From Enterobacter sp. (GTDB lineage Bacteria; Pseudomonadota; Gammaproteobacteria; Enterobacterales; Enterobacteriaceae): a stretch of 64,000 bases of DNA. The DNA lies in assembly GCA_022649305.1 (NCBI GenBank), contig JALCNW010000001.1:62001-126000 (forward strand). Reading direction: 5' to 3'. The notes under the pieces are model-generated. The model worked only from the letters and a program-made list of their open reading frames with translations. It searched no databases and was not told where the DNA came from. Position 1 is the first letter of the stretch. The number at the start of each line of letters is the position of its first letter. This document shows, piece after piece, positions 56,689-64,000 of the stretch. Made by a program: the position numbers and the translations under genes.

Positions 56689-58026
56689 ATGGCAACGACA
56701 ATGAAAATACCGTCTCGCGAGTTGTGGTCTTATTTTGGCTATGGTTTAGGTCAGTGTTTTAGCTTTGGTTTAGTGGGTTCGTTTATTAACTATTTTTACA
56801 CCGACGTGCTGGGGATCTCGGCGCTGGCGGCCAGCTCGATCTTCCTGATCGCCCGCGTCTGGGATGCGGTTCACGATCCGCTTTTTGCCAGCATAATGGA
56901 TACCATTAACAGCCGTTTCGGCAAATTTCGTCACTTTTTGCTGATCGCACCGCTGCTAATTACCGGCGTCACGCTGCTGGCGTTTTATAAAATCGAAGCG
57001 GATATGACCACCAAAATCCTCTACGCCGGGGTGACGTACATCCTGTGGGGGACGCTGTACGCGATATCCGATATTCCGTTCTGGTCGATGTCATCGGTAA
57101 TGACTAATGACTCCGGGCAGCGCACCCGCGCGGTGACGGCGGCGATGCTGGGTGTTAACGCCGGTATTGCCTGCGCCAATATTTTCTTCCCCAAGCTGGC
57201 GGCGTTTTTTGCCCAGTACAGCAATGACAAAGGCTACTTTATGGCGGCGCTGGTGATGATGCTGGTCGGCCTGCCGCTGATGCTCAACGGTTTTATGCAG
57301 ATTAAAGAGCGTGTGCCGCCAAGCCCGGAAAAGGTGACGATGCGCGACACCTTCCACAATCTGCGCCAGAACAAGCCGCTGTTTATCATCCTGCTGTCGT
57401 TCTTTTTCTGCGTGTTCCACAACGTCGCCAACGGCATTTATATCTACTTCTTTATCTACAATATGGGCGACGGCGGCCTACAAATGGCGATCGGGATAAT
57501 GGGCATCCTGGCGGCGGGGGTGTGCCTTATCGCCCCGATGCTGACCCGCAGAATGCAAAAGCGACAGCTGTTTATGATCCTCTGCGGGCTGGATGTCGCG
57601 GTTCGTCTGGTGATGTGGTTCGCCGGATACCAGCACACGGTGCTGCTGTTTATCCTGCTCGGCCTCAGCACGTTGTTCGTGATGATGACCAATATTCTTA
57701 CGTCGTCGATGATCGCCGACACCATCGAATATGCCGAGTACCACACCAATAAACGCTGTGCGGCAATCACTTTCTCCGGCCAGACCTTTACCGGCAAAAT
57801 GTCGGTGGCTGTGGGCGGCGGGTTGATCGGCGTGTTCCTGACCATGATCGGCTACGTGCCGCAGGCGCAGGTGCAAAGTGACGAGGTGCTAACCGGGCTG
57901 TTCTTCGGGATCTGCCTGCTGCCGGCGATAGGCTCGGTGATCCGGCTGATCTGCATGTCGCGCTTTACCTTCACCGAAGAAAAACATGCGGAGATTTGTC
58001 GCCTGCTGGCAGAGCGGCGCGCGTAA
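56689..58026 (+). CDS. GPH-family sugar:cation symporter
   Basis: The 445-aa protein has about twelve membrane segments and the GPH/MelB-type N-terminus (YFGYGLGQCFSFGLVGSFI) with the cytoplasmic-loop motif DAVHDPLFASIMD. The family (MelB, GusB, XylP, YicJ types) imports glycosides or pentosides with Na+ or H+. It probably imports the substrate of the adjacent GH5-like enzyme. Its stop codon lies in the T-run of the converging terminator. Confidence 0.82.
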   Translation: MATTMKIPSRELWSYFGYGLGQCFSFGLVGSFINYFYTDVLGISALAASSIFLIARVWDAVHDPLFASIMDTINSRFGKFRHFLLIAPLLITGVTLLAFYKIEADMTTKILYAGVTYILWGTLYAISDIPFWSMSSVMTNDSGQRTRAVTAAMLGVNAGIACANIFFPKLAAFFAQYSNDKGYFMAALVMMLVGLPLMLNGFMQIKERVPPSPEKVTMRDTFHNLRQNKPLFIILLSFFFCVFHNVANGIYIYFFIYNMGDGGLQMAIGIMGILAAGVCLIAPMLTRRMQKRQLFMILCGLDVAVRLVMWFAGYQHTVLLFILLGLSTLFVMMTNILTSSMIADTIEYAEYHTNKRCAAITFSGQTFTGKMSVAVGGGLIGVFLTMIGYVPQAQVQSDEVLTGLFFGICLLPAIGSVIRLICMSRFTFTEEKHAEICRLLAERRA

Positions 58027-58052
58027 AAAAATCCCCCATCAGGTGATGGGGG
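58024..58052 (-). terminator. Rho-independent terminator of the pectin operon
   Basis: CCCCCATC-AGGT-GATGGGGG (8 bp) lies just after the pectate lyase stop. Read on the minus strand it is followed by a seven-T run, which overlaps the stop of the converging transporter gene. Confidence 0.85.
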
Positions 58053-58059
58053 AGTGCGC

Positions 58060-59769
58060 TTACTTCTTACCGTTAGGCTTGAGCCGTTCGCCCGGCTTGA
58101 GCCTGAACAGCTCGTCGTCACGGGTGGAGTAACGAACCGTCCCGTCCGACATTAAATAAGCGCCTTCGGTGAATCCCGCGCCGTTCAGGAACGGAGCCAC
58201 CGCGTCAGGTTTATTGGCGAAAGCCGCTTCCAGCGCCAGCAGCGCGTACGGCGCAATATGGTCGATGTTGGCAAATTCAGCCTGTGGATCGTCAACGAAG
58301 AAACCGTTCACGCGCTGGGTGTTGAGGATATTTTTCCCCACGCCGTCCGCCAGCGTCAGATACGCTTTTTGCCCCGTCGCCTGCCACAGGTCGATCAGCG
58401 CAAAAATGGCGTAGGGCTCGTGGTTATCCGTCTGCATGTTCAGCTTAAGCTTCGCGCCGCCGGGCTCGCCGATATCGCCAAGGTTCTGGCCTTTGGCGAT
58501 GCCGCGCGCCACTTTCCAGATGGCATGATCCGGTTCCAGCGTCCACGCGCGAGCGTAGGAAAGCAGGAACTCATTGCCCGCCGGATAGGCTTTCAGCGTT
58601 GTGCCTTTTTTGCCGTAGTAGCCGTCTCGTTTTAAGACGTAGCCGGAGAGATCCGTTCCATTAGCCAACATCGGGCGGAAGGTATTGGTCGGTTCATCAT
58701 AGGCGTAGGTGGCAAAGGCTTTCAGGCCATCCAGCGTCCATTTTTTGAGATCGTTACCGTCGTTACCCAGCTGTTTTGCCAGCGCCAACTGCATCAGTGC
58801 GTTTTCGGAATAGAGCGTGCTGGTCCTGCCTTTCAGCAGCATATTGCCTTCCAGCGCGTCGACGCCCAGCTCCGGGCCAAACTGACGCTGGGCGCGATCG
58901 CCATATTTTGAGTGCGTGTCGCTATCATCGGTGGTTTCGGCGCGCTTGAGTGGCTGCGTGAACTGGTAAACGCCCAGCCCGGTTTTTTTGTCGCGCGGCA
59001 GCACGTACTGCTCGGCAAGACGCTTCGACCAGGTCAGCGCCCCTGCGTCACGATCGTACTGGTAGAGCAGCGCAGCGGAGTAAATCAGGTCGTTCCCGGC
59101 GTTAAGGAAGCTCAGCCCTTTAGTAGCAAAAAACGGTGGCTGCTGCGCAAAGTCGCTTTGCCACAACGAGCCCATCGCTTTGCCGTATTCTCCGTGGCGG
59201 CTGGTTTCCAGCGTTTTCCAGTCGTAGACGTGGGCATTCCAGAAGGCTTTGATAAATCGCGCGGTGGCTTTGTCGTTTTCGGCAAACATCAGATCGTAAT
59301 AGGGGTAGGCGTTCTTGAGCTCATGAACCCTCTCTTTTTCGCTGGGACCCTGTGGTTGAAGCGTTCTCAGGTCGACAAAACGGTGCCCGCCCCACAGCAA
59401 CAGGCCGCTCGGATCTTGATAATGGTCGAAGTAATAACGGACATTCGCTTCGGCCCGCTGTTGATATTTTGCCTCGCCGGTCAGGTGGGTCAACCCCACC
59501 AGGACGCGCATCAGGTTTTGCTGTGCGGAGAAGTTTGACAGCACCGCCGCGTTGCCGTCCGGGAAGATCCACTCCATCTGCTTGCCGGTACGCGGATCCA
59601 CGCCGTTTGCCAGCAGAGGTGTATTGTGCCCGTATCGATCGCCAGCCTTGTCGAGAACCGTGTCCGCGAACTGCTTAACGCTGCTCAAACGCTCACTATC
59701 CTGCGCCAGAGCGGCAAACGAGAAGACGCTCAGAAAACTCACCGTCAGCGCTATTTTTGAAATCTTCAT
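58060..59769 (-). CDS. Periplasmic family-2 pectate lyase (PelY/PL2 type)
   Basis: The 569-aa product begins with a signal peptide (MKISKIALTVSFLSVFSFAALA) and continues as an (alpha/alpha)-barrel protein like PL2 lyases: NLMRVLVGLTHLTGEAKY, LLLWGGHRFVDL and GNEFLLSYARAW are typical. PL2 enzymes cleave polygalacturonate by beta-elimination, often with Mn2+. The periplasmic form (PelY) works on oligogalacturonides that enter through KdgM-type porins. ATG at 59,769 is preceded by AGAGGA and opens the signal peptide. It follows the porin gene by 69 bases in one operon with the terminator. Confidence 0.8.
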   Translation of the reverse strand: MKISKIALTVSFLSVFSFAALAQDSERLSSVKQFADTVLDKAGDRYGHNTPLLANGVDPRTGKQMEWIFPDGNAAVLSNFSAQQNLMRVLVGLTHLTGEAKYQQRAEANVRYYFDHYQDPSGLLLWGGHRFVDLRTLQPQGPSEKERVHELKNAYPYYDLMFAENDKATARFIKAFWNAHVYDWKTLETSRHGEYGKAMGSLWQSDFAQQPPFFATKGLSFLNAGNDLIYSAALLYQYDRDAGALTWSKRLAEQYVLPRDKKTGLGVYQFTQPLKRAETTDDSDTHSKYGDRAQRQFGPELGVDALEGNMLLKGRTSTLYSENALMQLALAKQLGNDGNDLKKWTLDGLKAFATYAYDEPTNTFRPMLANGTDLSGYVLKRDGYYGKKGTTLKAYPAGNEFLLSYARAWTLEPDHAIWKVARGIAKGQNLGDIGEPGGAKLKLNMQTDNHEPYAIFALIDLWQATGQKAYLTLADGVGKNILNTQRVNGFFVDDPQAEFANIDHIAPYALLALEAAFANKPDAVAPFLNGAGFTEGAYLMSDGTVRYSTRDDELFRLKPGERLKPNGKK

Positions 59770-59838
59770 TATTGTCCTCTTAATAAAATAAGGGTTTAAG
59801 TAACCCTTATTTATCGACATCAGGTTGTTACGCTTTCA

Positions 59839-60540
59839 TCAGAAGGAATATTTCACGCCAACGCGGTAACGCGTTTGTCTTTCATCTGTGACTTTACTGC
59901 CGGAGACATTCCCAATCGCCATATAAGGGGACCAGTTTTTATCAAACTTATAGGTAAGCTTGAAGTCATGCGTCCAGTCATAACTATCGTTATCGGCCAG
60001 CACCACGCCCGCCGAATTAGCTTTTTTATAGTCTATTTCGTAATCGAGTTGGTAATCCTTCAGGAATTTCCACGAGAGTACGCTGGTTAAGTTATAGCCG
60101 TTTTCCGAGGTGTCTTTAGTGGTGCCGATATTGCCAGAGTTACGTTTGAAGTAGGGGCGGTAACGTAGCGAGGCGCTGACGTCATCGGTCAGATTGGCTT
60201 TACCACGCAGGTAAGGGCGATAGTTGTTCGATGACGAACTGGTATCCAGTGAGAAGCCCGGCTCAATCTGGAAGGTGTTATTCATTTTATATACGTAACT
60301 TGCTACCACTTCGGTGCCATTGCTGACGGTTTCATCAAAGGCTTTGTCTTTATTTTGAGAACCTTTCCATTTTCCTTCCAGTGATAAGCCAAAGCCATTG
60401 GCAAAGCGGTGAGACATTGACAACCTGTCTTTATGATTATTACCGCCGCTGTCGTTCATTTCATGACGATAATCAAAGGTTACTGCGTGTGCCGCAATAC
60501 TCATAAAAGGGACTGTAAATAATAACAATGAGCGCAACAT
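59839..60540 (-). CDS. kdgM: KdgM-family oligogalacturonate porin
   Basis: The 233-aa product has a signal peptide ending SIAAHA and a mature beta-barrel sequence (VTFDYRHEMNDSGGNNHKDR at its start) with alternating residues and a C-terminal Phe (GVKYSF), as needed for outer-membrane assembly. KdgM-type porins pass acidic oligogalacturonides. ATG at 60,540 has AGGATCC upstream; an extension to 60,588 lacks sense. It is paired with a periplasmic pectate lyase, and a KdgR box lies upstream. Confidence 0.85.
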   Translation of the reverse strand: MLRSLLLFTVPFMSIAAHAVTFDYRHEMNDSGGNNHKDRLSMSHRFANGFGLSLEGKWKGSQNKDKAFDETVSNGTEVVASYVYKMNNTFQIEPGFSLDTSSSSNNYRPYLRGKANLTDDVSASLRYRPYFKRNSGNIGTTKDTSENGYNLTSVLSWKFLKDYQLDYEIDYKKANSAGVVLADNDSYDWTHDFKLTYKFDKNWSPYMAIGNVSGSKVTDERQTRYRVGVKYSF

Positions 60541-61172
60541 AGGATCCTCTATTTTTATTTTCCAAAGGTATAAGATGTTCTCTGCCATAAAGCAGTCGGG
60601 TTGATAAAAGTTATAATTAGAATTGGCGTGTGGTGCCGGGTGCCTCCCGGTGAATTGAGCGCCGATTTCTCAATTCGTCCATAAAAACGAAACGTTTTGA
60701 GGGTTACCTCATGTCAGCATGACCCCTCCGCTTAGGGGGATTCACCACACATAATTCTGCCGTTCCCTGGTGTTGGTTGTTTTATAAAGACTTGTGATCT
60801 TATGGAATTAACTTTTACATAAAATGAAATATTGTTTTGAGATCGAGATCTGAATCTTAATACGTTACTTTCAATTATTTTTATTGGTATATATAAAGAT
60901 AATCCTAATAATCATTTTCATTTTAAAGCAATGAGTTATTAGGTGTTTCTTAAGTTTTTTTATTTTTTATTGTGGCAAGTTTAAGATATATCAACAACGG
61001 TGAATAAATTTATTCCTGGATAAATGGCAACACACTGGCGAAAAAATACCGTAAACTTATCCGTATAAATTGCCGTTAAAGAAACATCAAACGGTTTACA
61101 GGAAGGGAAGTTAAACGAAAGCTAAACGAACTGGCAGAATAATAAAAATGTCGTGACCTCTGGAGCCTCAAA
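60541..61172. other. Long kdgM/luxR-type divergent control region
   Basis: About 630 AT-rich bases without a gene. It holds a KdgR box (60,823-60,841), a KdgR-like/LacI-like core AAAACGAAACGTTTT (60,684-60,698), and a set of small hairpins within the probable kdgM leader: CCGGG/CCCGG (60,636-60,650), GAATTGAG/CTCAATTC (60,652-60,676) and CCCCT/AGGGG (60,723-60,738). A weak CRP half site (TTGTGATC, 60,792) lies nearby. Confidence 0.55.
60823..60841. promoter_or_regulatory. KdgR binding site
   Basis: AATGAAATATTGTTTTGAG fits the published KdgR consensus AATRAAAYRNYRTTTYRTT in 17 of 19 positions. KdgR represses pectin-degradation genes until 2-keto-3-deoxygluconate appears. Confidence 0.72.
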
Positions 61173-61712
61173 ATGACTATCTATGGAAAAGATCGTTTAT
61201 TCATTTATGGAGTAGAGAAAATACTGAAGCAACTGCGTCGTGAGCAGCACGCAGGGCCAAGCGGCGATCCACCCTGCGTGTATGTCACTTCGGGCATGGA
61301 TATTCAGGAAATGTACTCTCTGTTCTTCACCACCCCGCCGGATCACCATTCAATATTTATCACCTCCGAGCGGTACTTCGATTCACTCAACCGCCTGTTT
61401 CCGGGGCTGATGAAGCTGTGCCTGTCCGAGAAACTGACGGTAGAGGAACTGCGCCAGGCGCTGCGGGTAATGAGCCTGCTGTCTGAACAGAATCAGCGCG
61501 CAGGCTATCACCCTGATAGCTTCAAATTTACCAATGCTGAGCAACAGATCATGAGGCTTATTTTACGCGGGCATTCACTGGACGATATCGCAAGGATTCG
61601 CGGTGTAAGCCCCACTACCGTGAGTGTTCAGCGTAATGGCCTGATGAAGCGTACGGGTACCAAAAGCCTGCTGGAGTTGTGTTCGCTCTACACCGCAATG
61701 CGTTCACATTAA
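61173..61712 (+). CDS. LuxR-type HTH regulator
   Basis: The 179-aa protein ends in a LuxR helix-turn-helix (LTNAEQQIMRLILRGHS-like text from about 118, then SPTTVSVQRNGLMKRTG). The N-terminal 110 residues are not a clear receiver domain, so it resembles the small unorthodox LuxR-type regulators (EcpR/BglJ-like) found in enterobacteria. GGAG lies before the start. It is divergent from kdgM across a 630-base region; whether it acts on that operon is unknown. Confidence 0.78.
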   Translation: MTIYGKDRLFIYGVEKILKQLRREQHAGPSGDPPCVYVTSGMDIQEMYSLFFTTPPDHHSIFITSERYFDSLNRLFPGLMKLCLSEKLTVEELRQALRVMSLLSEQNQRAGYHPDSFKFTNAEQQIMRLILRGHSLDDIARIRGVSPTTVSVQRNGLMKRTGTKSLLELCSLYTAMRSH

Positions 61713-61713
61713 C

Positions 61714-61733
61714 AGCGCCTGCCGAGAGGCGCT
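61714..61733. terminator. Hairpin between converging genes
   Basis: AGCGCCT-GCCGAG-AGGCGCT (7 bp) starts at the end of the LuxR-type gene and overlaps the trpS2 stop codon. It lacks a clear T-run on either strand. Confidence 0.5.
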
Positions 61734-62736
61734 AAAACACCGGCACGCCCAGCCCGAGTTTCACTTCCCGTAATGTCTGCCGGGTGACGTCGTGTGCGCG
61801 TTCGCTGCCTTTTTTCAGCATCGCCATCAGCATACCTTTGTCCTGAATGTAGGTTGCCCGACGCTCACGCATGGGCGCAATCAGCTCCTGTAGGCACACC
61901 TCCAGCTCATTTTTACAGGTTCTGTCACCCAGTCCGCCGCGCTGATAGTGGGCTTTCATCTCTGCGACTTTGGTTTTATCGGCGTGAAAGGCGTCCAGAT
62001 AAGTAAACACCACGTTGCCGTCTATCTTCCCCGGATCGTTTACTTTTAAGTGGTCAGGATCGGTAAACATCGCGCTCACCGCACGATGAATGGTCTCTTC
62101 GCTGGCGGAAAGGAGCAGCGTGTTGCCGAGTGATTTTGACATCTTGGCGCTGCCGTCGATGCCCGGCAGGCGGCTGGTGTCGCTGAGCATAGCTTTACAG
62201 TGACGGAGCACCGGCGCAGGCAGCAGGCTATTCATCTTATGCACGATTTCGTTGGTCTGTTCGATCATGGGCAGTTGGTCATCGCCAACGGGTACGACTT
62301 CGGCCTTGAAGGCGGTAATATCCGCCGCCTGGCTGATGGGATAAACCAAAAAGCCGACCGGCAGCGAGCGGGCAAACCCTTTCTGCGCAATTTCATTTTT
62401 CACCGTCGGGTTACGCTCCACGCGCGCGACGGTCACGATATTCATATAAAGCGCGGTGAGTTCAGCAAGAGCGGGCAGGGCGGATTGCAGGCAGAGGGTG
62501 GTGAGCGTTGGGTCGATGCCCGCCGCCAGATAATCGGCCAGCACTTCGGGAATGTTGTCGCGGATCTTTTGCGGGTTGCTGCCGTTATCGGTCAAGCCTT
62601 GCAGGTCGGCAACCAACACAAATTGCTGATAATCGTGTTGCAGGGCGACGCGCTGGCGTAGCGATCCGACGTAGTGGCCGAGATGCAGCGGGCCAGTTGG
62701 GCGATCGCCAGTCAGAATGGTGGTTTTACGGTTCAT
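61732..62736 (-). CDS. trpS2: Tryptophanyl-tRNA synthetase (second type, TrpS2-like)
   Basis: The 334-aa class I synthetase has HIGH-type LHLGHYVG near residue 16, KMSKS-type AKMSKSLGN near 200 and the DxxQ-like GDDQLPMIEQTNE. It charges tRNA-Trp with tryptophan. The overall sequence is of the kind often called TrpS2, unlike the housekeeping enterobacterial TrpS as I remember it, so it is probably an extra copy, perhaps useful when tryptophan is scarce or an inhibitor is present. AAGGAG stands seven bases before the start. A leader peptide with two Trp codons and hairpins of attenuation type lies directly upstream. Confidence 0.88.
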   Translation of the reverse strand: MNRKTTILTGDRPTGPLHLGHYVGSLRQRVALQHDYQQFVLVADLQGLTDNGSNPQKIRDNIPEVLADYLAAGIDPTLTTLCLQSALPALAELTALYMNIVTVARVERNPTVKNEIAQKGFARSLPVGFLVYPISQAADITAFKAEVVPVGDDQLPMIEQTNEIVHKMNSLLPAPVLRHCKAMLSDTSRLPGIDGSAKMSKSLGNTLLLSASEETIHRAVSAMFTDPDHLKVNDPGKIDGNVVFTYLDAFHADKTKVAEMKAHYQRGGLGDRTCKNELEVCLQELIAPMRERRATYIQDKGMLMAMLKKGSERAHDVTRQTLREVKLGLGVPVF

Positions 62737-62779
62737 GACAACTCCTTAAGGGTTCAGCCGAAAGGGGTCTTTGAAACGC

Positions 62780-62843
62780 AATAGCCGCCTTTCGGCGGCT
62801 ATTTGAAAATGGGATTACACATTCGAGCCGCCTTTAAGAAGGC
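62780..62843 (-). promoter_or_regulatory. Trp-dependent attenuator of trpS2
   Basis: Three mutually exclusive stems can be drawn on the minus strand. 1:2 is GCCTT/AAGGC (62,839-62,843 with 62,830-62,834). 2:3 is GGCGGCT/AGCCGCC (62,826-62,832 with 62,794-62,800). 3:4 is ATAGCCGCC/GGCGGCTAT around GAAA (62,781-62,802), followed by TTGCGTTT. Ribosome stalling on the Trp codons would favour 2:3 and let transcription pass. Confidence 0.75.
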
Positions 62844-62893
62844 AGCCACCACAGGTTGTGACGCAGAGCGTTTGGGACGAGTTGTGTATTCAT
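62834..62893 (-). CDS. Trp-rich leader peptide of trpS2
   Basis: A 19-codon frame, MNTQLVPNALRHNLWWLPS, ends in TAA inside the first hairpin. Two adjacent TGG codons (62,846-62,851) stand four and five codons before the stop, as in the trp operon leader. AGG lies nine bases before the ATG. It begins 12 bases after the stop of the GNAT gene. In attenuation the peptide itself has no job; its translation measures charged tRNA-Trp. Confidence 0.78.
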   Translation of the reverse strand: MNTQLVPNALRHNLWWLPS

Positions 62894-62905
62894 TAAATTA
62901 ACCTA

Positions 62906-63748
62906 TCACGACCCGGCACGAGGGTAAAGTGGTGCGCTGGCGTCCCATATCATCTCATGCTGCGTCATCGGTAACGGCTGGAATCCTGCCCCAATAAACA
63001 GAGGTGCAAATTGCGCAGGCAGCGCGGTAGGCGTGCTAATGCCGGGGTATCGTGCGTTTATCGTCTGGAGCATGCTGCGAGCATGTCCCTGACCTCGCGA
63101 AGCGGGTTCTACGAACACTAAACGCAGCTGTGGGGTTAGCGTTTGCGTGGTGATCGCTGCCCAGGCTCCGGTGTTATCGGTGAGAATTTCGCACTGTAAC
63201 CGCGTCAGCATCAGCGGGTCGAGCAGCCACGGCAGATTCAACGGCGGTGCGTTAAATACGGCGCGCAACAACTCATCGGTCGTGGCGGGCTGGAGATCGG
63301 CCTTCGGGGTTGGCTCTGGCGATTCAGCTTTGAAGCCTGTCAGCCCCTGGGTGATAGCAAAACCGAGCGACTGATACAGCCCGATAGCCGCCGTGTTCGC
63401 GCCGATCACCTCAAGATAAAGCCGATGAATGCCGCTGGCTTTCAACGTTGCAAACAGCGGAGCCAGCATCGATTTCGCCAGTCCTTTACCGCGATACGCA
63501 GGGCTGATGGCAAAAGCGGCCAACCGCGCAGCGTCTGGTCGGCGCGCAATAATGGCGATGGCGACCGTTTCACCGTTATGCTGCCACACGCGGCAATCTT
63601 CCATGCTCATTCCTTCCGCCCCAAAGCGAAGGGCAAAAGTCTCGGGCGTGAGCGCGATCGGGACAAAATAATCCTGAAAACAGTGCTCCAGAATGTGGGT
63701 CAGATCTGCGCAGCTATAGTGAAGCGCGCTAACGGCGGTCAGTTCCAT
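62906..63748 (-). CDS. Tandem GNAT-fold acetyltransferase
   Basis: The 280-aa protein shows two GNAT-like halves. The first has a full acetyl-CoA loop (SPAYRGKGLAKSML near 82-95) and LYLEVIGANTAAIGLYQSLGF. The second has VEPASRGQGHARSML near 220 and ends in FIGAGFQPL. It acetylates an unknown amine-bearing substrate. It is upstream of trpS2 on the same strand, so the trpS2 leader may be transcribed partly from this gene. Confidence 0.78.
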   Translation of the reverse strand: MELTAVSALHYSCADLTHILEHCFQDYFVPIALTPETFALRFGAEGMSMEDCRVWQHNGETVAIAIIARRPDAARLAAFAISPAYRGKGLAKSMLAPLFATLKASGIHRLYLEVIGANTAAIGLYQSLGFAITQGLTGFKAESPEPTPKADLQPATTDELLRAVFNAPPLNLPWLLDPLMLTRLQCEILTDNTGAWAAITTQTLTPQLRLVFVEPASRGQGHARSMLQTINARYPGISTPTALPAQFAPLFIGAGFQPLPMTQHEMIWDASAPLYPRAGS

Positions 63749-63789
63749 GGCTTTCTCTGCGTGCGGTTGTTGGAAAGTCAGTGTAGCGG

Positions 63790-64000
63790 ATTACTCGCCA
63801 ACCAGCTCAATCCGGTTGCCGTCCGGGTCCGCAATCACCGCTTCGTAAAATCCGTCGCCCGTCATGCGTGGCGCGCTCAGCAGCGAGCCGTTTTGCTGGG
63901 CGTTCTCCGCCATGCTGTCTACCTTCGCTTTATCCCCCACGTGGATAGCGATATGGGCCCAGCCGATAAACTCAGGATACGACGGGGCATCGGGCAGATC
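63790..64000 (-). CDS. VOC/glyoxalase-family protein, C-terminal part
   Basis: The frame enters from the right edge and stops at 63,790. The visible 69 residues include WAHIAIHVGDKAKVD and the C-terminal YEAVIADPDGNRIELVGE, the typical metal-binding end (Glu) of VOC-fold proteins. The start and full length are outside the window. Confidence 0.75.

Overview
The window looks like a chromosomal segment of a member of the Enterobacteriaceae. The evidence is enterobacterial gene families (AlpA, inovirus-Gp2/YfjJ, YeeP/YfjP GTPase, YfjQ, RadC-like YfjY, CbeA/CbtA, SymE, KdgM), a trace of the 3' end of the leuX tRNA-Leu gene, and a flanking region of high GC. The pectin genes and the second tryptophanyl-tRNA synthetase suggest an Enterobacter/Klebsiella/Citrobacter-like host rather than E. 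coli K-12; the species cannot be fixed from sequence alone.

Bases 1 to about 50,448 are the right-hand part of a genomic island whose left end and integrase lie outside the window. From left to right it carries: (a) a Zorya system read leftwards (zorA, zorB and the first 45 codons of the next gene; probably type II); (b) Druantia type III (druH, druE) read rightwards from the same divergent region; (c) a four-gene DISARM-like operon of SNF2 helicase, large N6-adenine methylase, 2115-aa helicase with DUF1998-like and nuclease-like C-terminal parts, and a RelE-like/UvrD helicase fusion; (d) a three-gene unit of an unrecognised protein, a phospholipase-D-like protein and another SNF2-type helicase; (e) a leftward four-gene operon headed by a WYL-domain regulator, coding for a glycine-zipper protein and two membrane proteins that share a nuclease-like motif. 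I could not assign (e) to any named defence system, and it is the best candidate for something undescribed. After it come a phosphoethanolamine-transferase-like gene, AlpA, an inovirus-Gp2-type protein, and a CP4-57-like end module (GTPase, YfjQ, RadC-like, CbeA/CbtA toxin-antitoxin, DUF4942).

The island ends at an 18-bp copy of the leuX 3' end (50,431-50,448), preceded by two TGTTGGTAT repeats. Next to it lies an immigration-control-like stretch: a McrA-type HNH endonuclease with a probable phosphorothioate-DNA-binding domain, an SOS-controlled symE, a DUF1493 gene, and an hcp operon with two unknown genes that may be an effector/immunity pair.

The remainder (54.3-64 kb) is metabolic: a LacI regulator divergent from a GH5-like glycosidase and a GPH-family sugar transporter; a KdgM-type porin with a periplasmic family-2 pectate lyase and a KdgR box upstream; a LuxR-type regulator; a second tryptophanyl-tRNA synthetase preceded by a leader peptide with tandem Trp codons and mutually exclusive hairpins, which is a textbook attenuator layout; a tandem GNAT acetyltransferase; and the end of a VOC-family gene. 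No CRISPR array, complete tRNA, rRNA or transposase gene was seen.
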